A stretch of 64,000 nucleotides of DNA from Roseiarcus sp963761435 (GTDB lineage Bacteria > Pseudomonadota > Alphaproteobacteria > Rhizobiales > Beijerinckiaceae). How positions within the stretch are numbered: position 1 is the stretch's first letter; every line of letters starts with the position of its first letter. Under the pieces are notes generated by a model. It had not been told where the DNA came from. It searched no databases and worked only from the letters and a program-made list of their open reading frames with translations. Shown piece after piece: positions 25,634 through 34,368 of the stretch. The stretch is from contig CAVXHJ010000001.1 in assembly GCA_963761435.1 (NCBI GenBank), forward strand, positions 558,001 through 622,000, in the 5' to 3' direction. Both the position numbers and the translations under genes were made by a program.

Positions 25634-28600
25634 TCACACGTTCGCCATGCCGTATCGGTCGAGAGTGCTCTTTATTGCCCGAACGACTTCCAGCCGGTTC
25701 GCCGGGTCGCGGACCATGGAGACATGGCTTCCAGGAGCCCCGATCACTTCGAGACCCTGCGCGAACAAATCGATCCAGCCATTGGCGAGGTGTTGGCTCG
25801 GCAGCGATTCTTCGCCGGAAAGTCTGGTGCGAATTAGTACTCCTCTTGCGTTGAGCGTCCGCGGATTGAACCTGTCCGCAATGATCGGACCCAGGCTCCT
25901 CATCCAGTCGTCCTCAACCCACTCTTCGGCGACGCGTTTGTTTTGCCGGTCAGCCACGATCGAACCTCGGGGCGGTCTCGGGCTTGAGAGCAATATGCGG
26001 GACCTTCCATTGGAAGAGAAATACGGCTCTTTTCGCGCGAGCAACCACCGAAGGAGTCGACCGGCGGTCGACAGCGCAGCGCCGATGTTCTCCAATTCGC
26101 CAACCGCGTGAATCGCCCCCTTGGTGACATTGCGCCAGCCTCCGTAATAGACCGTCGTTGCATAAGCGTCGATGAGCAGCACGCAGGCAACCTTGCCCCC
26201 GGCGTCTATGAGCGCCCGCGCAGCTTCGAACGCAACTTTTCCCCAGAAAGAATATCCGACCAGAACGCAGGGTGTCGAGCCGGCGTGCGTGCGCAAACCT
26301 TCACCGAAGCGAACGCCCAACTCCTCAAAGGTCGGCAAAGCCGTCAGATCGCGCGTCTCGATCGCTCGACGCCATTCCGAGGCAATCGGCAGATCAACAG
26401 CGAATACGGCGTGTTCGTTGTCGATCAGCTCGGCGAGCCGATGTTCGGCGGCGCCGTTCCCCAGAAAGTAGATCGGTGGACTGATGCGGCCGTTTCGCAG
26501 CGAATAAACTCGCGCTCGCCCATCGTCAGCGTCTCGCAAGCTCTTTTCGATCGCCAAACCAAGCGACTCGATGGTAGGGGCAAGAAAGATCGCGCCGACG
26601 CTAAGCTTTGTCTCGAACTTTGCATTGATCTTGCTGATGACCCGGGCTGCCAGCAGCGAGTGGCCGCCAAGGTTAAAGAAACTGTCGTGCACTCCGATTC
26701 GGTCAATCCCGAGAACTTGGCGCCATATGGTCGCCAGAGCCTTCTCTGTCTGAGTGGCTGGCTCCGCGAACTCGTCAGGTATCGAGAATCGAAAGTCCGG
26801 TCGGGGCAACGAGTTGCGATCGAGCTTTCCGTTGGGCGTCATCGGGAAGCGATCCAGGACCATGAAGGCGCGCGGGACCATATATTCTGGCAGCTTCGCC
26901 CGAAGCAGGTCACGCAGCTCCAAATCCTTCGGCGGCTCTCCTCCGAAAACGGTTAGGTAGGCGACCAACCGCTTCGCGCCCGGTTCGTCCTCACGAGCCA
27001 ACACGACCGCTTCGCGAACAGCCTGATGGCCTGCCAAGGCCGTTTCGATTTCGCCCAGCTCAATACGGAACCCGCGAATCTTTACCTGCTGGTCAAGGCG
27101 ACGCAAGTACTCGATCGACCCATTGGAGAGCCGCCGCACCAGGTCTCCAGTCTTGTAAAGGCGCGCGCCTGACTGGCCGCTGAATGGGTCGGCGACGAAC
27201 TTCTCCGCCGTGAGCTCTTGTCTTCCCAAGTAGCCGCGCGCAACCCCCTCTCCGCCAATCAACAGTTCGCCGGGCACACCGACTGGCGTCGGATGGCCCG
27301 ACCTGTCCACGACATAGAATTGCGTATTGGCGATCGGGCCGCCAATCGTGATCGGTTGGCCGCCTCGTATCCGCTCAAACGACGACCAGATTGTCGTCTC
27401 GGTGGGACCATAGACGTTCCAGACCTCGTGCGCGTGCTCGAGCAACGCGTTTGCAAGCGCCGGCGCAATCGCCTCGCCCCCGCAGAGCACACGGAGGTTG
27501 CGATCTCCGGACCAGCCGGCCTCGATCAACATCGCCCATGTGGCAGGCGTAGCCTGCATAATTGTGGCGCCCGAGCGCTCTAATCGCTCGCGCAGCGCTA
27601 AACCATCAGGCAATTCGGACGCCGGCGCGATCTCAACCCGCCCCCCGGAAATCAGCGGCAGAAACAGTTCCAAAGCGGCGATATCGAAGCTCATCGTCGT
27701 AACCGCGAGCAACTTGTCATCAGGCGCGAAGCCCGGTTTCCTCGCCATCGCGCACAGGACATTGGTCAAATTCCGATGCCTGATCTCGACGCCCTTGGGT
27801 TGGCCGGTCGAGCCGGACGTATAGATCACATAGGCGAGATCCTCGGGCGTGGGGGCAGACGTTGGGTTCTCAGTCCGTCGCGCGGCGGCCATCTCTCGAC
27901 CTGCATCCAGACAAAAAATCTGGACGTTCGGATTGGCGAGTTTCAACCGGTCCTGCAATCGCTCCTGGGTCAAAACCAGAAGCGCCCCCGAATCCCGGAG
28001 CATGAACCCAAGCCGTTCAACCGGATAGATTGGGTCAAGCGGCATGTATGCGGCGCCGGACTTCAGGATGCCCAGCAGCCCGACCAACATCTCCAGCGAC
28101 CGGTCGACGCTGAGCCCCACAAGCGTCCCCGGACCCGCGCCCAGGCCCTCTAGTCGGCGCGCCAATTCGTTGGCGCGCTCGTCAAGTTCGCGGTAGGTCA
28201 GCCGAGCTCCTTCGAATTCCGCGGCAATCGCATGCGGTCTCAGCCCGACCTGCCGTTCAAAGAGCTCGTGCACGCAACGATCTCTGGGATAATCGACCGC
28301 CGTTTGATTCCACTCGAGCAGTTTCCGATGTTCGGCCTCACTGAACAACGACAGATCCTTGACGCTTCGATCCGGATTTGCGACCGCGGACGCCAACAAC
28401 GCGCGCAAATGCCCGGCCATTCGCTGGATGCGAGCTTCGTCGAACAAATCGGTGCAATATTCGATATCGATATCGAAGCCGTCGCCGACATCGGTCACGA
28501 ATAAAGTGAGATCGAACTTCGCAGTTCTGCTTTCGGCCAGCAGCGACTCCACCTCAAGTCCTTCCAGGCCAATGAATGCGGGGTCGTTCTCGCGGTCGCG

Positions 28601-31600
28601 CCAAACAAACATCACTTGAAAGAGCGGTGTGTAGCTGGAGCTCCGCGTGGGTTGAACCCTGCTCACCACTTGGTCGAACGGCGGAGAACGGTGCGTGTAG
28701 AGTTCAAGCACCGATTTCTGCACCTGTATCAGGAGTTCTCGAAAGCTTGGATCGTTAGCGAACTGCGTTCGAAGGCAATGAGTGTGCAGGAGGAATCCAA
28801 TCATCGATTGCAATTCCGGGCGTTCCCGGTCGGCAATTGGAATTCCCAACAGGATCTCATCCTGTCCGGTGTAGCGATTGAGCAGAGCGTTGAGCGCCGC
28901 TGTAAACAACGTGAATAAGCTGACTTTCTCCAGCCGACCGAAATCTCGCAGCGCTTGGGCCGATGTCCCGGGGATGTGGAAACGTCGTTTCGCGCCCCGG
29001 TAGGAAAATGTCGGTGGCCGAGGCCAATCCGTTGGAAGGTCGAGCAGCGCGGGCGCGCCGCGAAGATTCTCCTCCCAGTATGCCAGGTCGTCTTCAAATT
29101 CCCCGCGATCTAGCATTTGCCGCTGCCAGACTGCGTAATCGCTGTGCTGGATAGGCAGGGAAGGCAAGTCAACCGCATCGCCGTGGCGCCCATTGCGATA
29201 GAGAGCGGATAGGTCGCGCCAGAGATTGCCGATCGAGGCCCAGTCGCAAACGATGTGATGCATCATCAGGATAAGGACATGCTCTCTTTGACTGAGTCGG
29301 AGCAGGGTAACGCGCAGGCCGGGTTTTGCCTCAAGGCGATAGGGAATCCGTGGCTCTTCAATCACAAGCCTTCGGACTTCGGCTTCACGCTGCACCGGGA
29401 GTTCCAAGCTCAAGTCTATTTGTTTGAGGCGCACTTGCCAGGCGTCGTGGACAAACGCCGAAGGTTCATCGCCGATAATCCGAATGCTAGTTCGGAGGTT
29501 TTCGCGGCGTGCGATGACCGCGTTGAAAGCGTTTTCTAGCAGCTCGACGTCCAGTTCTCCGTGCAGCCGCACCGCCTCGGCCTCATTGTGGATCGGCTCT
29601 CCGTCTGTCATCTGCTCCATGAACCAAATTCGCTGCTGATTGGGGCTCAGGGGGCATGGAAGCGAGCGGTTGCGCTGCGGGATGGGTTGATCGATCGCAG
29701 GCTGGCCAGCCGTTCGCGAAAGGTTGTGCGCTTCTGTGGAAGGACCGACGGCCACAGCCAAGCGCATACGGATCAGCGCAGCCTGCTCGGCGATCGAGGC
29801 GTGCTCAAAGAAATCTGCCAATGACATGCGAATGGGCATGGCCTCACGGAGCAGCGATAGGCTTTGAATGGCGAGAAGCGAGTTGCCGCCTAGCGAGAAA
29901 AAATTGGCGTGAGGGTCAACGTGCGGCTGTTTCAGCAGCTTCGCCCAGGCTCCTGCAATGATCTGTTCGATCGGCGCGGACGGCGTCCGCCCATTGTAGA
30001 GCGGAGGGGTCTGAGGCTTCGGGTCGATCTCGGCTGCGGAAACAAGAGTCAGCGCCGCCTCTTGAAGCCTCAGCCTTTGCACCTTGCCGGATGGCCCTTT
30101 CGGCAAATCCTCAACAAACTGAATTCGTGAGGGCGTCTTGAAGGGACCGAGACGGCGCTCGCAAAAACTGAGCAGTTCCCCTTCATCGCAGCGCGCTCCG
30201 TCGCGCAACACAGCGAAGGCGACGATATCCTCGCCAACATAACGATCCGGAACACCCACTGCGGCGGCTTCCGATATCGCCGGATGTGATTCCAAAATCT
30301 CGTCGATCTGCTTAGGAGCGACGTTCATTCCACCTTTGATAATCAATTCCTTCGAACGGCCGACGATGAAGAAGTAGCCGTCCTCGTCCCGAGACGCGAG
30401 GTCGCCCGTATGGAGCCACCCCTCGGCATCTAGCGCCGTGGCTGTCCGCTCCGGGTCTTTGTAATAGCCTTCCATCATCCCTTTGCCCCGGATGAGGACT
30501 TCGCCCAACTCACCAACGGGCAATTCCTTGCCGTCGTAATCAACAACTTTAGTGTCGAAACCCCACGGCAGGCCAGGCGACCCGATCTTGTTTACGCCTG
30601 GAGGCACGGGATTCGAGAAAACATTGCCCGCCTCCGACGAGCCCATTGCCTGAATAAGCGGCAACTTGAATTTGTCGAGAAACTCTCGGTGCAATGCCGG
30701 GGAGAGCGGCGCAGATGACGTGCGCAAGAAGTGGATGCGCTGGAATGCGGGCGCGCGGTCTTCGGCCTTTGGGTCCTTCCAATCCAGGAGCTGCGAGATG
30801 ATCGTTGGCACCAAGGCCGACCATGTGCAGCGATAGTCATCCAACCAATTCCAGAACTCACTGACCACAAAGCCGTGGGGTATGACCACCGAGCCGCCGC
30901 TGAGAATCGTCGGAATCAATGTAACGCACTCGGCATTTATGTGATAAAGTGGAAGGACAAGAAGAGACCGGTCGGCCGCTGTAAGGTTGTGGGCGCAAAT
31001 AGAATTTCTTCCGTGGGCAAGGATAGATCCGTGAGTATGAACCGCCCCGTTCGGTTTTCCTGTTGTCCCTGAACTGTACATAAGCAGCGCCGGGTCGTCC
31101 GCCTGAAGCGAGGGGAAAATGGCCGGTGAAGGCAGTTGCTCAGTCGCCTCCGCCCAGCTGTCAAGCTCCGCGCATATGATCTCTATTTTCGTGCGGACGT
31201 CCGCCATTACCTCGGTGATCATGGCGTTATACTCTCCGCCAACGAACACAATCTTGGCGTCGCAATGATCCAGCATGTATGACAACTGGGAGACGCCGCC
31301 CCGGACGTTCAGCGGAACCGCCACCAAACCCGCGTACATAGTTCCGAGGAACAGCTGGGCGGCGAAGAGCCCATTATCCAGAAGAAAGGCGACCTTGTCG
31401 CCACGCTTGAGCCCGGTTTGGAGCAGCCGGGTCGAGATTGCCAGCGATCCTTGCTGCAGACCCGCAAAACTAAGGGCTTTCCCTGTCTCGGGACTGATGA
31501 GAAAGACGGTCTCGCCCCGCGTATGCGCCATCCAATCGATCGCGTCACGAAGGCTTTGGAACTCCTCGGTTGCCTGCCGGTGAGTGACGACCTTACGCTC

Positions 31601-31606
31601 ATACAT
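25634..31606 (-). CDS. bimodular non-ribosomal peptide synthetase (AMP-ligase, T, C, A, T, TE)
   Basis: 1990 residues from the ATG at 31606 (AAGGA about nine bases upstream; the GTG at 31645 is less likely). Domains in order: an acyl/aryl-AMP ligase 10-525 (MYSSGTTGKPNGA, WLHTGDLASRDEDGYFFIVGR); carrier protein T1 545-620 (FSLGGNSLLA, Ser576); condensation 650-1090 (HHIVCDWAS, active His near 783); adenylation 1105-1605 (YVIYTSGSTGQPKGV, NVYGPTETTIW, NGKLDRNSLP); T2 1615-1690 (NLGGHSLLA, Ser1650); thioesterase 1710-1980 (GYSFWG Ser1786, LLIDAYA Asp1813, PGSHVSMV His1961). The A-domain pocket reads D-I-L-Q-C-G-V-I-W-K, close to the published glycine code. The first ligase looks like acyl-CoA synthetases, so a carboxylic or fatty acid starter is likely. 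I infer an N-acyl-glycine-type product. Confidence 0.9.
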   Translation of the reverse strand: MYERKVVTHRQATEEFQSLRDAIDWMAHTRGETVFLISPETGKALSFAGLQQGSLAISTRLLQTGLKRGDKVAFLLDNGLFAAQLFLGTMYAGLVAVPLNVRGGVSQLSYMLDHCDAKIVFVGGEYNAMITEVMADVRTKIEIICAELDSWAEATEQLPSPAIFPSLQADDPALLMYSSGTTGKPNGAVHTHGSILAHGRNSICAHNLTAADRSLLVLPLYHINAECVTLIPTILSGGSVVIPHGFVVSEFWNWLDDYRCTWSALVPTIISQLLDWKDPKAEDRAPAFQRIHFLRTSSAPLSPALHREFLDKFKLPLIQAMGSSEAGNVFSNPVPPGVNKIGSPGLPWGFDTKVVDYDGKELPVGELGEVLIRGKGMMEGYYKDPERTATALDAEGWLHTGDLASRDEDGYFFIVGRSKELIIKGGMNVAPKQIDEILESHPAISEAAAVGVPDRYVGEDIVAFAVLRDGARCDEGELLSFCERRLGPFKTPSRIQFVEDLPKGPSGKVQRLRLQEAALTLVSAAEIDPKPQTPPLYNGRTPSAPIEQIIAGAWAKLLKQPHVDPHANFFSLGGNSLLAIQSLSLLREAMPIRMSLADFFEHASIAEQAALIRMRLAVAVGPSTEAHNLSRTAGQPAIDQPIPQRNRSLPCPLSPNQQRIWFMEQMTDGEPIHNEAEAVRLHGELDVELLENAFNAVIARRENLRTSIRIIGDEPSAFVHDAWQVRLKQIDLSLELPVQREAEVRRLVIEEPRIPYRLEAKPGLRVTLLRLSQREHVLILMMHHIVCDWASIGNLWRDLSALYRNGRHGDAVDLPSLPIQHSDYAVWQRQMLDRGEFEDDLAYWEENLRGAPALLDLPTDWPRPPTFSYRGAKRRFHIPGTSAQALRDFGRLEKVSLFTLFTAALNALLNRYTGQDEILLGIPIADRERPELQSMIGFLLHTHCLRTQFANDPSFRELLIQVQKSVLELYTHRSPPFDQVVSRVQPTRSSSYTPLFQVMFVWRDRENDPAFIGLEGLEVESLLAESRTAKFDLTLFVTDVGDGFDIDIEYCTDLFDEARIQRMAGHLRALLASAVANPDRSVKDLSLFSEAEHRKLLEWNQTAVDYPRDRCVHELFERQVGLRPHAIAAEFEGARLTYRELDERANELARRLEGLGAGPGTLVGLSVDRSLEMLVGLLGILKSGAAYMPLDPIYPVERLGFMLRDSGALLVLTQERLQDRLKLANPNVQIFCLDAGREMAAARRTENPTSAPTPEDLAYVIYTSGSTGQPKGVEIRHRNLTNVLCAMARKPGFAPDDKLLAVTTMSFDIAALELFLPLISGGRVEIAPASELPDGLALRERLERSGATIMQATPATWAMLIEAGWSGDRNLRVLCGGEAIAPALANALLEHAHEVWNVYGPTETTIWSSFERIRGGQPITIGGPIANTQFYVVDRSGHPTPVGVPGELLIGGEGVARGYLGRQELTAEKFVADPFSGQSGARLYKTGDLVRRLSNGSIEYLRRLDQQVKIRGFRIELGEIETALAGHQAVREAVVLAREDEPGAKRLVAYLTVFGGEPPKDLELRDLLRAKLPEYMVPRAFMVLDRFPMTPNGKLDRNSLPRPDFRFSIPDEFAEPATQTEKALATIWRQVLGIDRIGVHDSFFNLGGHSLLAARVISKINAKFETKLSVGAIFLAPTIESLGLAIEKSLRDADDGRARVYSLRNGRISPPIYFLGNGAAEHRLAELIDNEHAVFAVDLPIASEWRRAIETRDLTALPTFEELGVRFGEGLRTHAGSTPCVLVGYSFWGKVAFEAARALIDAGGKVACVLLIDAYATTVYYGGWRNVTKGAIHAVGELENIGAALSTAGRLLRWLLARKEPYFSSNGRSRILLSSPRPPRGSIVADRQNKRVAEEWVEDDWMRSLGPIIADRFNPRTLNARGVLIRTRLSGEESLPSQHLANGWIDLFAQGLEVIGAPGSHVSMVRDPANRLEVVRAIKSTLDRYGMANV

Positions 31607-32066
31607 CACTTCAGGTCCTTCTATCTGCGGCCATCCCTTGACCACGGCAAGTCAATGGATCTCGCCTTTCAGCAAGATCTGACCGCTCTGCAGTAGCGGG
31701 GCGGCGCCCCCAAAGACCGCACATCGGCCGGCGCCCTTGATCCCCAGAACTTGCGCTTCGGAGCGATCGAATACTGGGCAATTGGAAACTCGTGATGGAA
31801 TCACAATCACATCAGTCGGCGGGCATAACGGAGCCTGTGATCACCCAAATTGTCTTGGTTAGTTGCACATGGCTGGCCGTCAAAAAGAAAGAATCCGACG
31901 TCTCAATATTTGTGGATTGCCTCAGCGTCGTCGCAGGCATATAATTTCCGCACTGGTACACATCGCTATCCACCAAAGCAATAAGGATAGCGGGGCCTTA
32001 TCAAAAGCGAAAGAGAGACGTTCTCAACAAGTTCTCTCGGTAAAAGTCAGGCTGGGAAAATCGCGA
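31607..32066. promoter_or_regulatory. divergent intergenic region between NRPS and secreted gene
   Basis: 460 bp separate two genes read outward from it, so promoters for both should lie here. GC content is visibly lower on the right half (31850-32060). I could not fix individual promoter boxes with confidence. Confidence 0.4.
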
Positions 32067-33278
32067 ATGGAACATCGGATCCGCGTAAACCTCATCTGTG
32101 CTTGCGGTTTAGTGGCGGCAATCGCCAGCTCCAGTGCAGAGGGCGCCGGTAACACGCAGGGTTCCAGCGCACCGGGCCCCAGTTTTGACTTTTGGTGGTA
32201 TAGCGACTCTGCCCTTTCGACGTTTCTTCAATCCTCGCATCCGGGGGTCACCATGATCGCGCCTGGGAGCCAACCGGACGCCCTAGCGCCCACAATCCTG
32301 TCCAAAGGGTACGCCATCATGGGCGGGCTGGGCGGCTACGCGGCGGAGCAGGCGCAGTCCAGTCTGGCGGGTGGGCTTCCGAATCTCGAGCAGACAATCG
32401 ATAAGATTGCAGCCGAAGGAGCCACTTACATTTATGTCGATGAGCCATGGGGCGCTCCAGGGCAATCCACGGCCACCAGCGCCATCAGTATCGCTTACGA
32501 CGTGAAAGGATACAATATTATCTACAATTACATCCACTCGAAATATCCCAAGGTTAAGTTTGGTCTCACGATCGGTGACGACGGCGGCTCTGCTCTTCAT
32601 ATGTCTATGCTCCAAGCAGGTCTTAAGGAAGATTTCGCTTCAGTCGAGGCTTACAATAGTTGCTGCGCATGGATTAATCCGTTCGTTCAAATGAAATCGA
32701 AGTATCCGAATGTTCAGACTATGTTACTTGCTTACCACACTGAGACATTGTGTTCACAACGACCGCCAGCAAACTGGATTGCGCCGAATAATAGCGTGGA
32801 CATTTTTGCTTTTTGGGACCTCGATAACAATGGCCACTGGATAGGGCCAGAGATCGATGGGAGCTGGCTACAGAATGCAGAAACCTTTGCAGCGACTGGG
32901 TCGGTGCAGTCGTTTTGCATTTTGCCTTATGCGTTTGATCCGAGCTACACGAACCAAATACAGACGAAGAATTTTACTCATACCATATGGGATTGGTTTT
33001 ACTGGAACGCGACGACCCCATATAAAATCGACACGACACGGTGTCAGTACGAAGTCATGAGTGGCGCGAATGCAATAAACGGGCCGAGTGATCCATCAGT
33101 CAAGGTAACCTTGCCGTGGACAAAACGACCTTGCGCCGGCAATGTCACAATTACGGTAGGCGCGAACGGAAACTGCAACGTGGTTGGCACCTACACCTGC
33201 CTGGTATTCGTCAGGAATTACACGACAACCGGATTGCTAGGAAATATGAACTACGACGAGTATTCGATAAAGTTTTGA
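32067..33278 (+). CDS. secreted protein of unknown function
   Basis: 403 residues from the ATG at 32067 (GGGA upstream; the longer frame from 31863 is arginine-rich and unlikely). A signal peptide ends around SSAEGAG. The mature part alternates helices and strands (FDFWWYSDSALSTFLQ, ATYIYVDEPWGAPGQS, VKFGLTIGDDGGSALHMS, VDIFAFWDLDNNGHWIG), which suggests a TIM-barrel such as a glycoside-hydrolase-like fold, though no family was recognised. The last 80 residues (CQYEVMSGA, TLPWTKRPCAGNVTITVG) look like a separate beta domain. AT content is clearly higher than the neighbours, suggesting transfer. It is divergent from the NRPS and is the only plus-strand gene in the polysaccharide locus apart from the IS630 transposase. 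Confidence 0.65.
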   Translation: MEHRIRVNLICACGLVAAIASSSAEGAGNTQGSSAPGPSFDFWWYSDSALSTFLQSSHPGVTMIAPGSQPDALAPTILSKGYAIMGGLGGYAAEQAQSSLAGGLPNLEQTIDKIAAEGATYIYVDEPWGAPGQSTATSAISIAYDVKGYNIIYNYIHSKYPKVKFGLTIGDDGGSALHMSMLQAGLKEDFASVEAYNSCCAWINPFVQMKSKYPNVQTMLLAYHTETLCSQRPPANWIAPNNSVDIFAFWDLDNNGHWIGPEIDGSWLQNAETFAATGSVQSFCILPYAFDPSYTNQIQTKNFTHTIWDWFYWNATTPYKIDTTRCQYEVMSGANAINGPSDPSVKVTLPWTKRPCAGNVTITVGANGNCNVVGTYTCLVFVRNYTTTGLLGNMNYDEYSIKF

Positions 33279-33342
33279 ATAGGGGACTTGCTTACAAGAT
33301 TTGCGGGTCGGAGTAGAAACAGTGAAGCGCAAAAATAACATT

Positions 33343-34365
33343 TTACCACCATATTTGATATGGGAGGTAACACCGTTCGAATAGATCCGACAGTTGGGTC
33401 CACACCACGAGGAACAGGCTGCCGACGGCAAATGGCATGACGGCGACCGCGGTTGAATACCGACCGCGGATTAGAAGTGGTGACCGAGCAAGAATAACCA
33501 ACTGAACGGGGTAAAGATAAAATCCAAATCGATCTCCGATAACCGAGGAGAACAGGGATAGCGGGAACGTTGCAACCATTAGGTAGGACGAGATCCTGAT
33601 CAGCTTGTAGTCCTGGATCGACCGCGCCTTCCACTCTCTGTCGAGAAACCAAAGGAAGGCTGCGCCGGTCAAAGCCAGCAACCCTGAGCGCCACGCCCCC
33701 CCAGCGGCCTCAGATGCGGTCCCGATATATCGCTGCGAGTACGTTTCGAAGGTTGCGCTGGTAAGAAGGAAATAGAGACCTGGCAACGCGAGAAGTCCCC
33801 CTAAAGCCATAGATCGGCTTGAAAGTTCGCCACGCACGAAAGGCGCCAAGAGCAGGAATAGCATAGCGCTGGAGTGGAATGACGCCGCGACCAGTACAAA
33901 CAGAACGTAACGCGGCAGCCGAGCGTCAACGAATGCATTGTACGCGAAGCAGAGAAATCCAACCGCAATCGCCTGGCGGATTCCGGACATTGCAAGTTCT
34001 AGAATCAAAATAGGAAAGGCCAGAATCAGTACGCTAAGGGAATCAGGTTGACGTATCGCCAAAGCGTGCAGGCCGAGGAAAAAGGCTAAAGCCGCAATGA
34101 TGTTGACGTAAGGATACTCAAGATCGAAATAATGGAGGAACCTGTTGACGTACCAGAACGCAATTTCAGTTTTCCCCAACTCATGTCGAGTCACCTCAAA
34201 AATGTTCAAATAGCCTGACCAGTCGCAACCGACTTCGTATCGAAATCCGGCAAAAAGAAAGAGTCCAACAAGACAGAGATAGTAGAGGGTCCGACGAAAG
34301 GAGGTGCTTCTCCTCGATACCAAGCCCGCAAGCAGAAGCAGAAAGTAGACAAGAAGATAGATCAA
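33343..34365 (-). CDS. EpsG/Wzy-type polysaccharide polymerase
   Basis: 340 residues with about nine membrane helices. It begins MIYLLVYFLLLLAGLVSRR and has the EpsG-family segment FAGFRYEVGCDWSGYLNIFE, then GIRQAIAVGFLCFAYN and a late FPLSLFSSVIGDRFGFYLYP. EpsG proteins are inner-membrane polymerases that join oligosaccharide repeat units. The start is a TTG at 34365, three bases after the asnB stop, so the two are translated together. It is the last minus-strand gene of the main block before the secreted gene and NRPS. Confidence 0.8.
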   Translation of the reverse strand: MIYLLVYFLLLLAGLVSRRSTSFRRTLYYLCLVGLFLFAGFRYEVGCDWSGYLNIFEVTRHELGKTEIAFWYVNRFLHYFDLEYPYVNIIAALAFFLGLHALAIRQPDSLSVLILAFPILILELAMSGIRQAIAVGFLCFAYNAFVDARLPRYVLFVLVAASFHSSAMLFLLLAPFVRGELSSRSMALGGLLALPGLYFLLTSATFETYSQRYIGTASEAAGGAWRSGLLALTGAAFLWFLDREWKARSIQDYKLIRISSYLMVATFPLSLFSSVIGDRFGFYLYPVQLVILARSPLLIRGRYSTAVAVMPFAVGSLFLVVWTQLSDLFERCYLPYQIWW

Positions 34366-34368
34366 GAG

